Below are positions 11,601 to 35,882 of a stretch of 64,000 nucleotides of DNA, piece after piece. The position numbers and the translations under genes are program-made. Below the pieces are notes generated by a model. It was not told the origin of the DNA, ran no database searches, and worked only from the letters and a program-made list of their open reading frames with translations. Location of the stretch: the NCBI GenBank assembly GCA_013339895.1, contig JABACO010000004.1, positions 1,432,617 to 1,496,616 on the forward strand. The letters are read 5' to 3'. Position 1 is the first letter of the stretch, and the number at the start of each line of letters is the position of its first letter. The DNA is from Ephydatia muelleri (Eukaryota > Porifera > Demospongiae > Spongillida > Spongillidae).

Positions 11601-12053
11601 ATACCATCCATGTCTACACATATGTGATTTCCAGTGGAGGAAAGGTTTCATTGGGTGATAGAGACAATGAAGGTGCCAGACACCATGGACACTAACAATG
11701 TTGAGTGCCTTTACTGGGCTGAGATTCTCGATGTGGGGAAGCCACTGAGGCCCCGAGCTGAGTGCTTCGAATCGAACGAACTGAAGGAAGGGCTGAGGTC
11801 ACTTCGTAACATCACCCTGGGGGTTCTCCTTCTGATCAACATCATGTGGATCGTTCTGCTCTACACACTTCAGTTCCCGGAGCTCCAGGACTTTAACCTC
11901 CCCACAAAGGCCTTCGAGCTTCTCTTTCTAGCAGTGTATGCCTGCATTGTCTCTGTCCAGTTCTGTGCCATGATAGTCCACCGTGGGGTCGCCTTTATCC
12001 ACTACTTCACACATGTTGATTCATGCACTGAAGCTCATTTTTGCTATAGCTAG
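5684..12053 (+). CDS. Chitin synthase with four SAM domains (5' end not found)
   Basis: Membrane glycosyltransferase family 2 enzyme that polymerises UDP-GlcNAc into chitin. Exons read: 5684-6170, 6615-8867, 9095-9139, 9268-9413, 9478-9582, 9652-9805, 9857-9966, 10096-10164, 10305-10403, 11313-11460, 11521-11574, 11635-12053; all junction phases agree. Catalytic signatures lie in the 2.25-kb exon: CSTMYQEN (about 7217), TDADIQFTP (about 7625), GEDRWL (about 7933) and QRKRW (about 8047, the QxxRW motif). Hydrophobic segments precede and follow this core. Four SAM domains lie between the catalytic exon and a C-terminal domain (VEERFHWV, NNVECLYWAEIL) that ends in two more membrane segments. Animal chitin synthases share the core and the C-terminal block. 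The first exon has an intron acceptor, so N-terminal sequence is missing. The stop at 12053 may not be the last if a further exon exists. Frame is intact throughout. Confidence 0.93.
9268..9911 (+). other. SAM pair I (SAM1 + SAM2) of the chitin synthase
   Basis: SAM1 (exons 9268-9413 and 9478-9582) runs from LSEWLEKNDI to GLKDRGHVLRLERCAQKL, with a phase-0 intron before DFEAMG. SAM2 (exons 9652-9805 and 9857 on) runs from GAWLHSLELQGY to MGITKRAHLHRFEEGI, with a phase-1 intron before AHLHR. SAM domains usually mediate oligomerisation. Confidence 0.88.
9912..11574 (+). other. SAM pair II (SAM3 + SAM4) of the chitin synthase
   Basis: SAM3 (VVTWLEQHDC to GIKDRGIAQHLEKAAKKL) matches SAM1. SAM4 (VLAWLKGLDLEPY to LGITKKAHIQRLLEGI) matches SAM2. 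The phase-0 intron before DLEAIG and the phase-1 intron before AHIQR sit at the same places as in pair I. A copy of repeat A lies in the intron between SAM3 and SAM4. Confidence 0.88.
10951..11154. mobile_element. Repeat family A, copy 2 (complete, with inverted ends)
   Basis: Left end TCCATGAAAAGGGACCAAC and right end GTTAGGTCCCTTTTCACGG are inverted repeats. The inside matches the other copies (CAGATACTCCGATTCTCAG, CAATGTGTAGAGGACATTT). It lies within a chitin synthase intron and has no ORF. Confidence 0.8.
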
Positions 12054-13125
12054 TACCTGAACAATGAAAATATTTAAAAACAATGTTGCAATTATTCATT
12101 TCATTGTGGTAGTGCTTGTTAGTACACAGTCTTTGCTACAGAGCTAGAGCCGTTTGGTTGCCATTTTTAAGCATTCACCTTTTGACCACACTATGAAATG
12201 GCCACAATGTGGGTAATATGATATTCGATATGGCTCTTTCTTATTTCTTACCTCTTGCCGAAAAGAACTACAAACTTACTTGTGATCTACCGTGTTTGAA
12301 TCCTTATTAGATTTCCTATCTAAACAGTGTTTTCCTTTTTTTTTTTTTTTAAGTTTACTTTCATTGAAAACCACAAGGGAATTAGATTTGTTTCTTAATA
12401 GGTTTCTTTGCTCCAAATAAAGATAGATGGTACCATCCGCACTCACGGCCCAATCCAATGCCGGCCGCTGTCCAGGTTCGTGTCTTTTACCAAGCAATAA
12501 GACTAGGTGTTTGTGTGCAGCTGTATCGAGTTCTACATCGGCCTTTGTATCCTCAATTCCATTCGCCACTGCATGCACACTGGCTCCCCTTGAACTCCCA
12601 CCGTGTTGCGGTAGACACCTACCACATGTTGGACTATGTATGACAGCTAACGACCCACGACTTTGGATGCACTTTGCCGCCAGATGCCCAATAAGCGATA
12701 AGTTAATAGTAAATAATTGAGTTGCCCTGACAACTACCCCTGTACATCATTAGATGCAAATATGCAAGCTTCCCCCCCCCCCCCCCCCCCCCCCCCCGTA
12801 CACATTCCTTTGTCCCTCCCAGTACATACTGTTGCAGTTGAGGTGAGGTGTTCATGTAGCTTACTCAAGCACAAAATTTGGTCATTAGGGGGAGGGGAGG
12901 TTGTGAGTACTGAACAATGCAAGGCACGGCGCCTCCCTTGCCCCAACATGTCTACAAGTGCTTGCGTGCAGTACACACCTCCTCCCTTCTGAGCACACCT
13001 GCCCTGCTACCAAAATGCCTATAGCAATTAAGGTGGAAGAGAAGGGGATGTGGTGAGAGAGAGGAGGTAAGGTTGAGTTAGAGAAGGAAGGGGAGTGTGC
13101 AGAGAGGAAACGGAGAAGGGACAGG
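12054..13125. other. Spacer without a supported gene
   Basis: Contains a C homopolymer at about 12773-12797. I see no coding region I can support. The stretch ends at the first gap. Confidence 0.5.
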
Positions 13126-14125
13126 NNNNNNNNNNNNNNNNNNNNNNNNNNNNNNNNNNNNNNNNNNNNNNNNNNNNNNNNNNNNNNNNNNNNNNNNNNN
13201 NNNNNNNNNNNNNNNNNNNNNNNNNNNNNNNNNNNNNNNNNNNNNNNNNNNNNNNNNNNNNNNNNNNNNNNNNNNNNNNNNNNNNNNNNNNNNNNNNNNN
13301 NNNNNNNNNNNNNNNNNNNNNNNNNNNNNNNNNNNNNNNNNNNNNNNNNNNNNNNNNNNNNNNNNNNNNNNNNNNNNNNNNNNNNNNNNNNNNNNNNNNN
13401 NNNNNNNNNNNNNNNNNNNNNNNNNNNNNNNNNNNNNNNNNNNNNNNNNNNNNNNNNNNNNNNNNNNNNNNNNNNNNNNNNNNNNNNNNNNNNNNNNNNN
13501 NNNNNNNNNNNNNNNNNNNNNNNNNNNNNNNNNNNNNNNNNNNNNNNNNNNNNNNNNNNNNNNNNNNNNNNNNNNNNNNNNNNNNNNNNNNNNNNNNNNN
13601 NNNNNNNNNNNNNNNNNNNNNNNNNNNNNNNNNNNNNNNNNNNNNNNNNNNNNNNNNNNNNNNNNNNNNNNNNNNNNNNNNNNNNNNNNNNNNNNNNNNN
13701 NNNNNNNNNNNNNNNNNNNNNNNNNNNNNNNNNNNNNNNNNNNNNNNNNNNNNNNNNNNNNNNNNNNNNNNNNNNNNNNNNNNNNNNNNNNNNNNNNNNN
13801 NNNNNNNNNNNNNNNNNNNNNNNNNNNNNNNNNNNNNNNNNNNNNNNNNNNNNNNNNNNNNNNNNNNNNNNNNNNNNNNNNNNNNNNNNNNNNNNNNNNN
13901 NNNNNNNNNNNNNNNNNNNNNNNNNNNNNNNNNNNNNNNNNNNNNNNNNNNNNNNNNNNNNNNNNNNNNNNNNNNNNNNNNNNNNNNNNNNNNNNNNNNN
14001 NNNNNNNNNNNNNNNNNNNNNNNNNNNNNNNNNNNNNNNNNNNNNNNNNNNNNNNNNNNNNNNNNNNNNNNNNNNNNNNNNNNNNNNNNNNNNNNNNNNN
14101 NNNNNNNNNNNNNNNNNNNNNNNNN
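13126..14125. other. Assembly gap (1000 N)
   Basis: Exactly 1000 N. The fixed size suggests a scaffold gap of unknown true length. ORFs drawn through it are artefacts. Confidence 0.99.
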
Positions 14126-14560
14126 GGAGGATGTGTTGTCACTTCATTTGAGGGGAGGTGTGGTGGTCACTTCATTTTAGGGTGTGGATGGAGGGTGGTG
14201 TTGTCACATCATTGGAGGGGAGGGAGGGTGTGGTGGTCACTTCATTTGAGGGGAGGGAGGGTGGTGTTGTCACATCATTGGAGGGGAGGGTTTGGCTGTC
14301 ACAATCATTGGAGGGGAGGGAGGGTGTGGTTGTCACATCATTGGAGGGGAGGGAGGGTTTGGCTGTCACATCATTGGAGGGGAGGGTAGGGTGTGGTTGT
14401 CACATCATTGGAGGGAGGGGAGGGTGTTGTTGTCACACATCATCAAGCACATCATTGGAGGGAGGGAGGGTGGTGTTGTCACATCATTGGAGGGGAGGGG
14501 AGGGTGTGTTGTCACATCATTGGAGGGGAGGGGAGGGTGTGTTGTCACATCATTGGAGGG
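14126..14560. repeat. G-rich minisatellite, ~30-35 bp unit
   Basis: The unit TCACATCATTGGAGGGGAGG plus a (G/T)-rich spacer occurs about 12 times and borders the gap. The gap was probably caused by this array. Confidence 0.9.
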
Positions 14561-15164
14561 GGTGCTGTTATTATACTACTATTAAGGAATTGCACTATGT
14601 GTGGTAGGGAGAGGAGGGGGCAGAGGTGTGAAAGATACCCCACTGTAGGAAAAGGAAGAGAGTGAGAGGAATGGAGAGCAGTAAAAAGGGAGAGAAAGAG
14701 GAAAGTGAAAGGGAGATAAATGGGCCGGAGAGATAAAGCAGAAGGCAGATGTAATGTAAATTTTAAAAAGTGTTATAGAACAGATGAATAGTTGGTGCTG
14801 TAGATAATCAACAATCATTACCTTTGGACACATTTAAAACTTGATAAACTCAAAACTGATACACTGACTACTTATCTTAAAACCACCTAGACCAATCTGG
14901 AGCTAACAGTGTACGTGAATCAGCAGTTAGAATGTTGGAGGTGGGGATCATGAGAGAGTTAAGAACATGGACACTATAGTAAGGACCTCCTCACTGCAGC
15001 CAAGGTGCACAGATTGTATCAGCATCTTACTCAGCGGAGGTTCCAGAGGGAATTCTGCCATCTTTGTCCAAAGTTGATGCTCCCCCCTCCTCCTTCACTC
15101 TCTCCCTCCTTCCCTCACTCCATCCCTCTCTCCTTCTCTCTCTCCTCCCTTCCTTCTACTTCAG

Positions 15165-16310
15165 GATAAGCAAGCAATAGCAGATCAAAAGAAGGCTAAA
15201 TTCCACCAACCAGAGCCAGAGGGAAACCATGTCACGCTCCTAGCTGTCTACAATGCATGGAAGAACAACAAGTTTTCCACACCCTGGTGCTACGATAGCT
15301 TCATTCAGGCCAGAACGCTTCGCCGAGCACAAGACGTGCGCAAGCAGATGTTGGGCATCATGGACCGACACAAGTTGGACATGGTGTCTTGTGGGAAGAA
15401 CGTGGGAAAGGTCCAGAAGACCGTCTGCTCCGGCTTCTTCAGGAATGCTGCCCAAAAGGTTTGTGTTGTGCTTGCAAGAAAGAGCAACCTTTGGTCTCTG
15501 TTTAAAATGTTGCTGCCATTGGGCTTCCATTTAATGATCATCATATAGGGGTTGGAGGGAAACCACAATAAATCCCCCTGGATGTTATGAATATCAAAGC
15601 CAACCACTGTTTTGGCCCTCCATTCCCCCCCCCCCCCCCCCCTCCCCCCCCTTCTGTGTGATCCTTATAAGTCAGGACTTTGATTATTGCATGCTCTCAT
15701 CTTTCTTTTCCACCACAAGAAGGTGGTGGACAATCAACTGTCTTCATTCACCCATCCAGTGAGCTATACAATCGCCAGCCTGATTGATGAGTGTGTGTAC
15801 TGATCTCAAACTGACCAGTATCACATGGTGAAATGATGCAAACTTTACTCTGGTCAGGCCAAGCTATGAGCATTTATAGGGATTTGTGTCATGATTAGAC
15901 TGCCATTCCCTTCAAAGGGGCGTGGCCAAAGTAGGATGTGAAGTTCTTCAAAAAAAAAAAAAAGTGTGTTATGATTAATTGATTAGGGCATAATTTTGGT
16001 GGCCTGATATCCCATCTTCCTTCCTCCGTTACTTTCTGTCGCTTTGTGTGTTGTAACCTCATACTGCTTCTAAAATATGCTAGGGGTCGTTTACCACGAG
16101 CTGGTGCTCACGACAAAGGAGTACATGTGTCCACCGCCATCGACCCCAAGTGGCTGGTAGAATTTGCCCCCGCGTTCTTCCAGTTCCTCCGACCCGACGA
16201 GCTAGCAGACGCAAGAGGCAGGAGAGGATTGAGACGCTGTAGGCCTACAACAGATACGAAGAGCCCAACTCCTGGAGAATATCAAGACAGAAGATTCGAA
16301 ATGAACGTGG
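15165..16310 (+). pseudogene. DHX8: 3' fragment of a DHX8/Prp22-type DEAH helicase gene, broken
   Basis: DHX8/Prp22 is the spliceosomal helicase that releases mRNA. Exon 15165-15458 is intact ([45 protein letters not shown]). The next exon (about 15715-15778) keeps PQEG and FIHPSSELYNRQPD but lacks about six family residues and has no good acceptor, and its expected donor reads ATGAGT instead of GTGAGT. The third piece (16084-16310) has VVYHELVLTTKEYM, IDPKWLVEFAPAFFQ and YNRYEEPNSWRISR in three different frames, with a TAG before YNRYEEP. Introns are retained, so it is not a retrocopy. Upstream helicase exons were not seen; they may lie in the gap. Several lesions favour a pseudogene, but single-base errors are common in this window. 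Confidence 0.8.
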
Positions 16311-16567
16311 TGTTGCCTGTCGTCATCGTTGGGGGTTATCTTTTCTCTCCGTGTTGCTTATCTATATGACATAAACGTTACAACGTAGGTATGCCTTAGC
16401 AATAATTTGCGCGCGCGCTCTGCAATTCTGTAATACTATTATTATAGACGATTGCGTTGATTGATTTCTAATTAGTGGATTTTCGTTTGCAACTGTTAGC
16501 GCTGGGGTGCGCAGCTGTTGATCGTTTCTCTGGCCATTGTTATTGCTAATCTGTCTTGGGGAGAAAA

Positions 16568-29502
<12,935 letters not shown>

Positions 29503-29749
29503 TCAGCTGACATTTTCATTTTATCTTTTCATATTTGTTTTTCTTTTTTTTTTTCCCTCACAATATAACATATTGATTGTACGTTACTGCCAACTAGAGT
29601 AAGGTTGCGATGTTGGGATTCGTACTGATTTCAAATCGCAAGAGGACACACATACACATATGCTTATTCTTGTATAGACTTCACATACAATTCCTTGATG
29701 ACAATCTCTGACATTACCCTTTCCACACATCACCAAAAGGTGGGTGACC

Positions 29750-31681
29750 TCAGGTGAGTTCCATCTCATCTGAAGACATGTCGGGTGACTCTTGGTCGCT
29801 CGCTTCACCATTCGCTGCCGGCTCTTGCTCCTCCCCTTCTTCGTTTCCTTGGCTACACAACAAGACTTCCTTGAGCACTTCCTGGATGTGCTCCAGCATC
29901 CCGACGTCGTCACACTCCACCTTGCGAAACAGCTGTGCGTTGGAATAATGTGCACGTGAACACACACACACATACATGTACCACAGGCACACACACCATA
30001 CGCACACAAACACAGATACAATCACACTCACACATGTACACAATGGAACAGGCACATACACCACACACATGCAACATATAATCAAAGGGCATTATTCAGA
30101 ATTCAAATGGTTGCACACTGCAGCTTTACTTTAGAAGTAAACTGTTCACTGAATGTGAAGTTCCGTTAGTAGATTCTTGTGAGAGAAAGACAAAACAGCT
30201 TTACCGCCTACCCTGTCCTATAGTGGTTACCTGGAATATGGTAGTCACACCCCCCCCCCCCCCCCCCCCCCCCCCCAGATTTACTGCATGCATGCATTTA
30301 CACCTCCATCTGCATTGCAACCACAGTGCCTATAATAATATGGCATCCAATTCTGACACTTTGGGTGGTAAATGTCCCAACGTAGGACGACTAAGTCAAA
30401 AGGCACATGACTTACGGTTTCAGCTTCTGTAAGATAGGATTTTGCTGCAATCATGTCCTGGTTGAGGTAGCTGAGCCAACCCAGTAGGTACCACACCTCG
30501 ACCACCTTCGTCATCCTCCTTCAACAGATGCTCCAAAATGCAAGACGCTTTCTAAAGAAGAGAGGTAACACCGCCATCCTAACTGCCTCCTCCCCATTCC
30601 AAGGTAGAGGAGACAAACCATTAACTCCATCCTAACTGCCTCCCCATTTAAGGTAGAGAGGCCATCCTAACTGGCCTCCCCATTCAAGGTAGAGGAGGGG
30701 ACACAAACCATTAAACACATCCTAACTGCCTCCCCATTCAAGGTAGAGGAGAGGACACAAACCATTAACACATCCTAACTGCCTCCCCATTCAAGGTAGA
30801 GGGAGGGGACACAAACCATTAACACCATTCTCATCATCATCACAATGTGTCCTGCCTACTGCAGAAGTACCTTATTTAGAAATAAAAATAAAACTCCATA
30901 TAAGGATCACTAATTACTCCCTTCTAAATGTTGAGGACCAATCACAAGACCAGCAAGGTTGCTCTGCCAGTTACAACTGGCCTTTCATGTGGCAACAAGC
31001 AGACGTGATCATTTGCAGCCTATTGCTTTGTTTGATTCAGACACAGTGCAGCAATGAAACAAAGGATAAAGAAATAGGTAAGATCATTGATATTAGTAAG
31101 ATTTTAAATTAGTGATGTGGCTAAAGGTCACAGAATTAGTATACCCACACAATGATTATGCGGTGCAAAAGGAAAACCCCATCTCACTGATAATCAATGA
31201 CCCCTACAGAAAAACCTATCTTAACTGATAATCACAATGACCCCTACAGAAAAACCTATCTTAACTGATAATCAATGACTCCTACACATTGCTTTCAGTT
31301 AAAATAAACAATCAGTCTGGCCAGATTATGCCACGTATGACATGGCACTAAACTAGAACCACTAATGATATTAGTGCTAATTGCAATCAGTTAATTCTCA
31401 ATGCACGGCTGGCACTATGAAAATGACATGTGAAAGACTTTTTGTCATCATCCCTTTGTGTTGTTCATAGAGTAGCAGAATAGAAGCAAGCAAAAGTCGC
31501 ACTCAATTGAATACTGAAACCTATTAGCAAGTCCAAATGGTTCATTCTCTTTTGCTATTTGTAAATAACACAAAATAGCTGTGACTTTGCACTTTGAGAT
31601 TTGAAACATCAATTTTGGGTTGTCAGAGAAACATTTGTACACACATCTCGTAACAGAAATACAATTGGATTTAACAGTTCT

Positions 31682-31715
<34 letters not shown>

Positions 31716-33932
31716 ACTCTCAATTAATTTTTTTTCATACAATATGCTATAATATACTCACATATAGGCTGGTATTTCACAATAACAAAAAAGGCAAATT
31801 TCTTTGGTCGAGTCCACAACAAAATTTTGGTCATTCCATCGAGTTACGTCCAAACACTCCATAACCGGTAACATGAACACTCAACCTGTTCCTCAAATAT
31901 CTCTGGTCCCCAGTCTCACCTCCATCTCCTCCAGCTCCATCAGCAGCTTGGCGCAGTTGATCCTCGCGGGATAGGGAGGCAATATGGCGTCTGGGGTCCC
32001 TTGGTGAGGCAGCCATAGCTCCAGGCACTTCACCAAGCTCTCCTTGGCCCCCTAAGGAGAGTGGGGGAGGGAGGGTGGGAGAAACGTAGCAACAGTAGGA
32101 CATGCAGTCTCGTCACAGAACCGTACACATGAAGGCATAATCCAAATAACTCTTGAACCCCATGCTCCCAAACTCTTATACACCAGAAACCTCACTATCT
32201 GGCGACTCCAAACGCTCGTAAACCCAATCCTCGTGGGCAAACCCACACCTCATTTGATTGTCCCTACTTCATGGATCCAGTAGTCCCATAACCCAGTCCC
32301 CATAACTTCATTCCCAATTACCATAACCCAGTCCCCATAACTTCATCTCCCCACTCCCGACAACTTCCATCCCAATAAACCCAGATACCCATAACTTCAC
32401 AACCTCACCCACTCATCAAGGTCATCCTAACCTCACCCACTCACATCAAGGTCACCCTAACCTCACCCACTCATCAAGGTCACCCTAACCTCACCCACCC
32501 TACCTCATCAAGGTCACCCTAACCTCATCCACTCACATCAAGGTCACCCTAACCTCACCCACACCACATTAAAGGTCACCCTAACCACCCACTCACCTCA
32601 AGGTCACCCTTGGTCAACAGGTAGCTGGCCATTGCTTGATGTGCCTCTGGGTTTTGGGGTGCTATGGAGACGGCCTTGGTACAGCACTCAAGACACCTCT
32701 GCTCCGCATCCGGTAGGAAGCTGGGCAATAAATAGAATAAGCACCTCGGTAAGAAGCTGGGCAACAAATAGCATAAGCACATCAGCGAGGACACTAGAGC
32801 TACTTAGATACACCCTTTTTTTTTTGAACATTCGCTGGTACATCTTTTTTAGCGCACCCCCAACTAACAAACAAAAAAACTTAAGAGAGAGCAATACATT
32901 TTTTTTTGGGCTGCCTACATGTGCTGTGAATGTCATAGCTACCAACGGGGCTAATCGATCCAAAAGGCTTAGTGTGGTCTATTCGTACTGCTGTGTGCAC
33001 CTGAATATCTGCACTCAATTAAAAATATAATTAAGTGCTCCTTGACCACAAAATTTATACTCTAATGGGGTACATCCCCAGTACATCACATCATCTCCAG
33101 CACACACCTCACGAAAATACATCACTACCAGCACACACCACACTGAACAACATCCATTACCACACTGCACACCTTGTATACCCTAAATAGTTAATGGGAA
33201 AAACTTTGAGCTACAAGCTCGCAGGGGTTGGAGGGGAGAAGAGGATCACCACACTCACCAACAGTCGGTCAAGAACATCTCGGCCAAAGTACAGTAACCA
33301 TTTGACAACTTCTCTGCTGAGACCTCCTCGCTGATCACAGCAGAGCTACTGCTGGCTTCTCCCGCCTTTTCCCCTCCCTTCGCGTATAGTTGTGTCATCA
33401 GCTCCACCCCCTTGGTAATGTAAGCGACGGCCTCGTCCCCAGAGCACATCTGGCCCAGGTACATATACTTGGAGTAGCCCGAGTCTGGACACAGTTGCAC
33501 AGCTGCTCTGAGATACTGAACCAATGATAGCTAAAGCGGGGCTAGCCGTGCAGGCGTCACAACACCTCGTATGCCTTCTCTTCTCCCCCGAGTTCCAACA
33601 GTATTGGAGCAGCCGTTTCCAGGGCCTTGACGTTGCTTGGGTCCCGTGCTATGGCCTCTTCGCAGAGACCTAGCGCCTCTTCGTACTGAAACGCATCTAG
33701 TTTCTCCTCCACCTGAAGCGTTATGCGTGTTGTTGTATTTTTAGGTGAAGCATTTCCTTTCGGTTTTATGTGTTTACCTGCTTGAGAAGGTTTGCAACAG
33801 AACGTTTCTGCTTGTGTTTATTCTTTTTCTTAGACTTCGAGCCACCTAAAAAGGGCACAGAGAAATACAAAATGATCAGGTTTATCCCGGCTCCTTAACG
33901 TCACCTTTCTTCTTAACCCTGTCGACTTCCAT
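29750..33932 (-). CDS. TPR protein, probable RPL4 assembly chaperone (ACL4-like)
   Basis: Related to the Acl4/UPF0661 TPR family, which binds newly made ribosomal protein L4 (uL4). Exons in gene order: 33905-33932 (MEVDRVKKK), 33778-33845 (SKKKNKHKQKRSVANLL), 33566-33712 (EEAIARDPSNVKALE), 33259-33515 (AAVQLCPDSGYSKYMYLGQM), 32597-32720 (DAEQRCLECCTKAV), 31920-32051 (LVKCLELW, PYPARINCAKLL), 30416-30551 (ASCILEHLLKEDD, VVEVWYLLGWLSYL) and 29750-29932 (acidic tail EEGEEQEPAANGEA). All exon lengths and phases fit except 30416-30551, which is one base too long; the surplus base is near 30506, between EDD and VVEVWYLL. The basic start, TPR helices and acidic end match the family. It converges with the integrin gene, leaving 247 bp between stops. 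Confidence 0.75.
30250..30277. repeat. Poly(C) tract
   Basis: About 27 consecutive C in an intron of the TPR gene. Confidence 0.9.
30577..30835. repeat. ~55-bp minisatellite in a TPR-gene intron
   Basis: The unit CCTAACTGCCTCCCCATTCA plus AGGTAGAGGAGGGGACACAAACC occurs about five times with partial units. Confidence 0.85.
30836..31919. other. Intron of the TPR gene
   Basis: No exon seen. A 45-bp direct repeat (GAAAAACCTATCTTAACTGA) lies at 31195-31275 and a run of 33 C at 31683-31715. Confidence 0.6.
32395..32600. repeat. ~28-bp minisatellite made from a donor junction
   Basis: The unit CACTCACATCAAGGTCACCC plus TAACCTCAC occurs about seven times and abuts the donor of the TPR-gene exon 32597-32720. 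The real junction reads ACTCAC|CTCAAGGTCACCC, so the array copies the exon end and its donor. Confidence 0.85.
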
Positions 33933-34082
33933 CTCCGTACTGCAAAGCACGTGCGTACACGTGGGTTAATTAATCAGATTTCATTTGAACACATCAACAA
34001 CCAAACATTCCGTATACCAAAACAGCACAGAAAAGCGAAGTCATTCCAGAACACACTAAGAAAAAAAAAAATAGTTGGGATT

Positions 34083-35046
34083 TTATTTTTCTAGTCCTGG
34101 CATCTCTTCGTCATCACTGTCTGATTCTTCATTAAGATCCTAAACAGTAAAGATGCAATATGTGAATCAACAAGATATATAATATATATATTCCTTACAT
34201 CTACTCCAGGCTTGGAAGGCGCGCTCGTCCCGCCTAAACCGCTCATCCCGCCCATTCCGCCCAAACCACCCATCTGTTGCATCATCTGCTCAATACCAGC
34301 AGTGTGTGTGTGCAAAATATAAATCATAAGAACTCGCACAAAGAAACTGAAGAAGCACAAATGCTTACGCTATTAAGGCCGCCGTCGTCGAAGTGATCCT
34401 CGTCTGAAGCGCTCTCGTCTTCATCCTTCCATCTGTTAAAGTCGACACTGAGAAAATGTGGCTACTCGAGATAAATAACGGCAGCGATTAACCATATGAA
34501 AGGTACATCATTTTAGTGGGCACTCACTTTCTGTGCTGTAGCCAGTAGACGCGACCAGTACCCCGTCGCTTGCTTTTTGATGATAAAAAGGAGCCCTCTA
34601 TCCATCTTCTTGTTCTTCGATTGCTGCATCCAATCGTTCGTTAGGGGGGAATGGAAGAGATGATCCATGGCACATATGTCGGACACCACTCCGCATACCT
34701 CCGGTACGACCTCCTTTAAGAAGTCGAGCTCGATGCTGTAGAACTTCTTATCAGCGCCTGCTACTCCGCTGAACGTCAACTTCTTGGCGTCCAGTGTGTA
34801 CTTCTCGTGATTGATGTCGTTCAGGTTAATTGTGACGAAGAGGATGTCATTCCGTTGAGCCCAGGTTACTGGTGGAACTAGCGCCCTTCAGGGAGAGAGG
34901 CACCAAACATGTAGAAGCCATGGAATTGTGGAAAACTACATTGAATCTTGGTCATATGCACACACGTGTCACCACTGCACTGCAATTAGAACTGTCCCGC
35001 GAAGACCCGTATCGCGTAAGAACAGCACTCACGTTTGCTTCTCCAT
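34083..35046 (-). CDS. PTGES3: p23 / PTGES3-type Hsp90 co-chaperone
   Basis: p23 binds ATP-bound Hsp90 and stabilises client complexes in the cytosol. Exons: 35033-35046 (MEKQ), 34699-34885 (PPVTWAQRNDILFVTINLND, KKLTFSGVAG), 34528-34623 (SKNKKMDRGLLFIIKKQ, YWSRLL), 34369-34447 (VDFNRWKDEDESASDED), 34199-34288 (QMMQQMGGLGGMGG) and 34083-34139 (DSDDEEMPGLEK, stop). The CS domain and the acidic tail ending in a DDEEMPGL motif are typical. Junction 34528/34447 is out of phase by one base as read; a surplus T after the acceptor would explain it. The gene runs in tandem with the TPR gene, 150 bp apart. Confidence 0.9.
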
Positions 35047-35448
35047 GTGTTAGATAGCTGGGACGAATTTTCCGGATGGGAAAAAAAAAAAGACAGACGA
35101 GAGTGAGGGGGCCGCGTGTAGATAGATGCCGGAGCACGCGATGCTTCTAATCAATTAATCGCGAATTTTCTAATACAGGACCCGTTCCCAGGGAATCACT
35201 GGCTGAAATTTAATACCGTCCTTTGTCTAGCTAGGTTCACAAATTAGATTATTGATTTCGACTCGCTTTGTAACTTGTGTCAAACTTTGTTTTAGTAGAG
35301 AGAAAAAAGGACACAACCCTCTTCCAACACATGGTCGCGTGATTGTGTTTCGACACATGAGCGTAAAGTGGTGACAAAAGAACACAACTTGAACACACGT
35401 ACATACAAATTCGATGCAAATTCCAATAATCATTTGGCAGAGTTCGCG

Positions 35449-35751
35449 TCAGCAGGCTACAATTTTAATTCTCTGTGTGGAGACTGATTCTTGTCCATGC
35501 GAGTCCCTGAATTCAGCTCCGTCTAATACGCAGGTCCAAACGTTATCACAAAAGCGATACATCTTGAGGTGGCCTTTAAATGTATATCTGTTCGCTGCTT
35601 TCTGCGACAAAGCCTGGTTCACGCTTCGATCGAACTGTTGAAGCACTTTAAGGGCCAGGTCGGGTGATATCTGCTGTGACGATATGAGTTCGTCGAGGGA
35701 GTCTTGTAGCGTCGTCCCGAGAGTTGTACCGCGATAAAGCTGATAGCTCAT
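35449..35751 (-). CDS. GTF2A2: TFIIA gamma (small) subunit, single exon
   Basis: General transcription factor IIA small subunit, which stabilises TBP on the TATA box. The 100-residue ORF starts [20 protein letters not shown] and carries [14 protein letters not shown], the N-terminal helical bundle, then [13 protein letters not shown] and [10 protein letters not shown], the beta-barrel half. Length fits the family (about 105-110) with a short end. No intron. It is divergent from citrate synthase. Confidence 0.95.
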   Translation of the reverse strand: MSYQLYRGTTLGTTLQDSLDELISSQQISPDLALKVLQQFDRSVNQALSQKAANRYTFKGHLKMYRFCDNVWTCVLDGAEFRDSHGQESVSTQRIKIVAC

Positions 35752-35882
35752 CTCCGATAGTAAACACTAAGCAATGAGCACGTGATTCCCACGCGATTCC
35801 GCGGCAAAATCACGTGGTAAAGTTAACAAGGTCACGCGACTTGTGTACTTCACCCTTCAACCCCCTGCATTTATTAGGAAGG
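35752..35882. promoter_or_regulatory. 131-bp divergent spacer, TFIIA gamma / citrate synthase
   Basis: The two start codons face away with only 131 bp between them. It contains CACGTGATT near 35779 and a second CACGTG near 35811 (E-box cores). A shared promoter is inferred from the spacing. Confidence 0.6.

Noticed and set aside
12276..12720. Small ORFs of about 100 residues on both strands
   Set aside because: No family match, no splice context, and they overlap on opposite strands.
13078..14389. Long ORFs of 350-430 residues across 13.1-14.4 kb
   Set aside because: They run through 1000 N and are artefacts.
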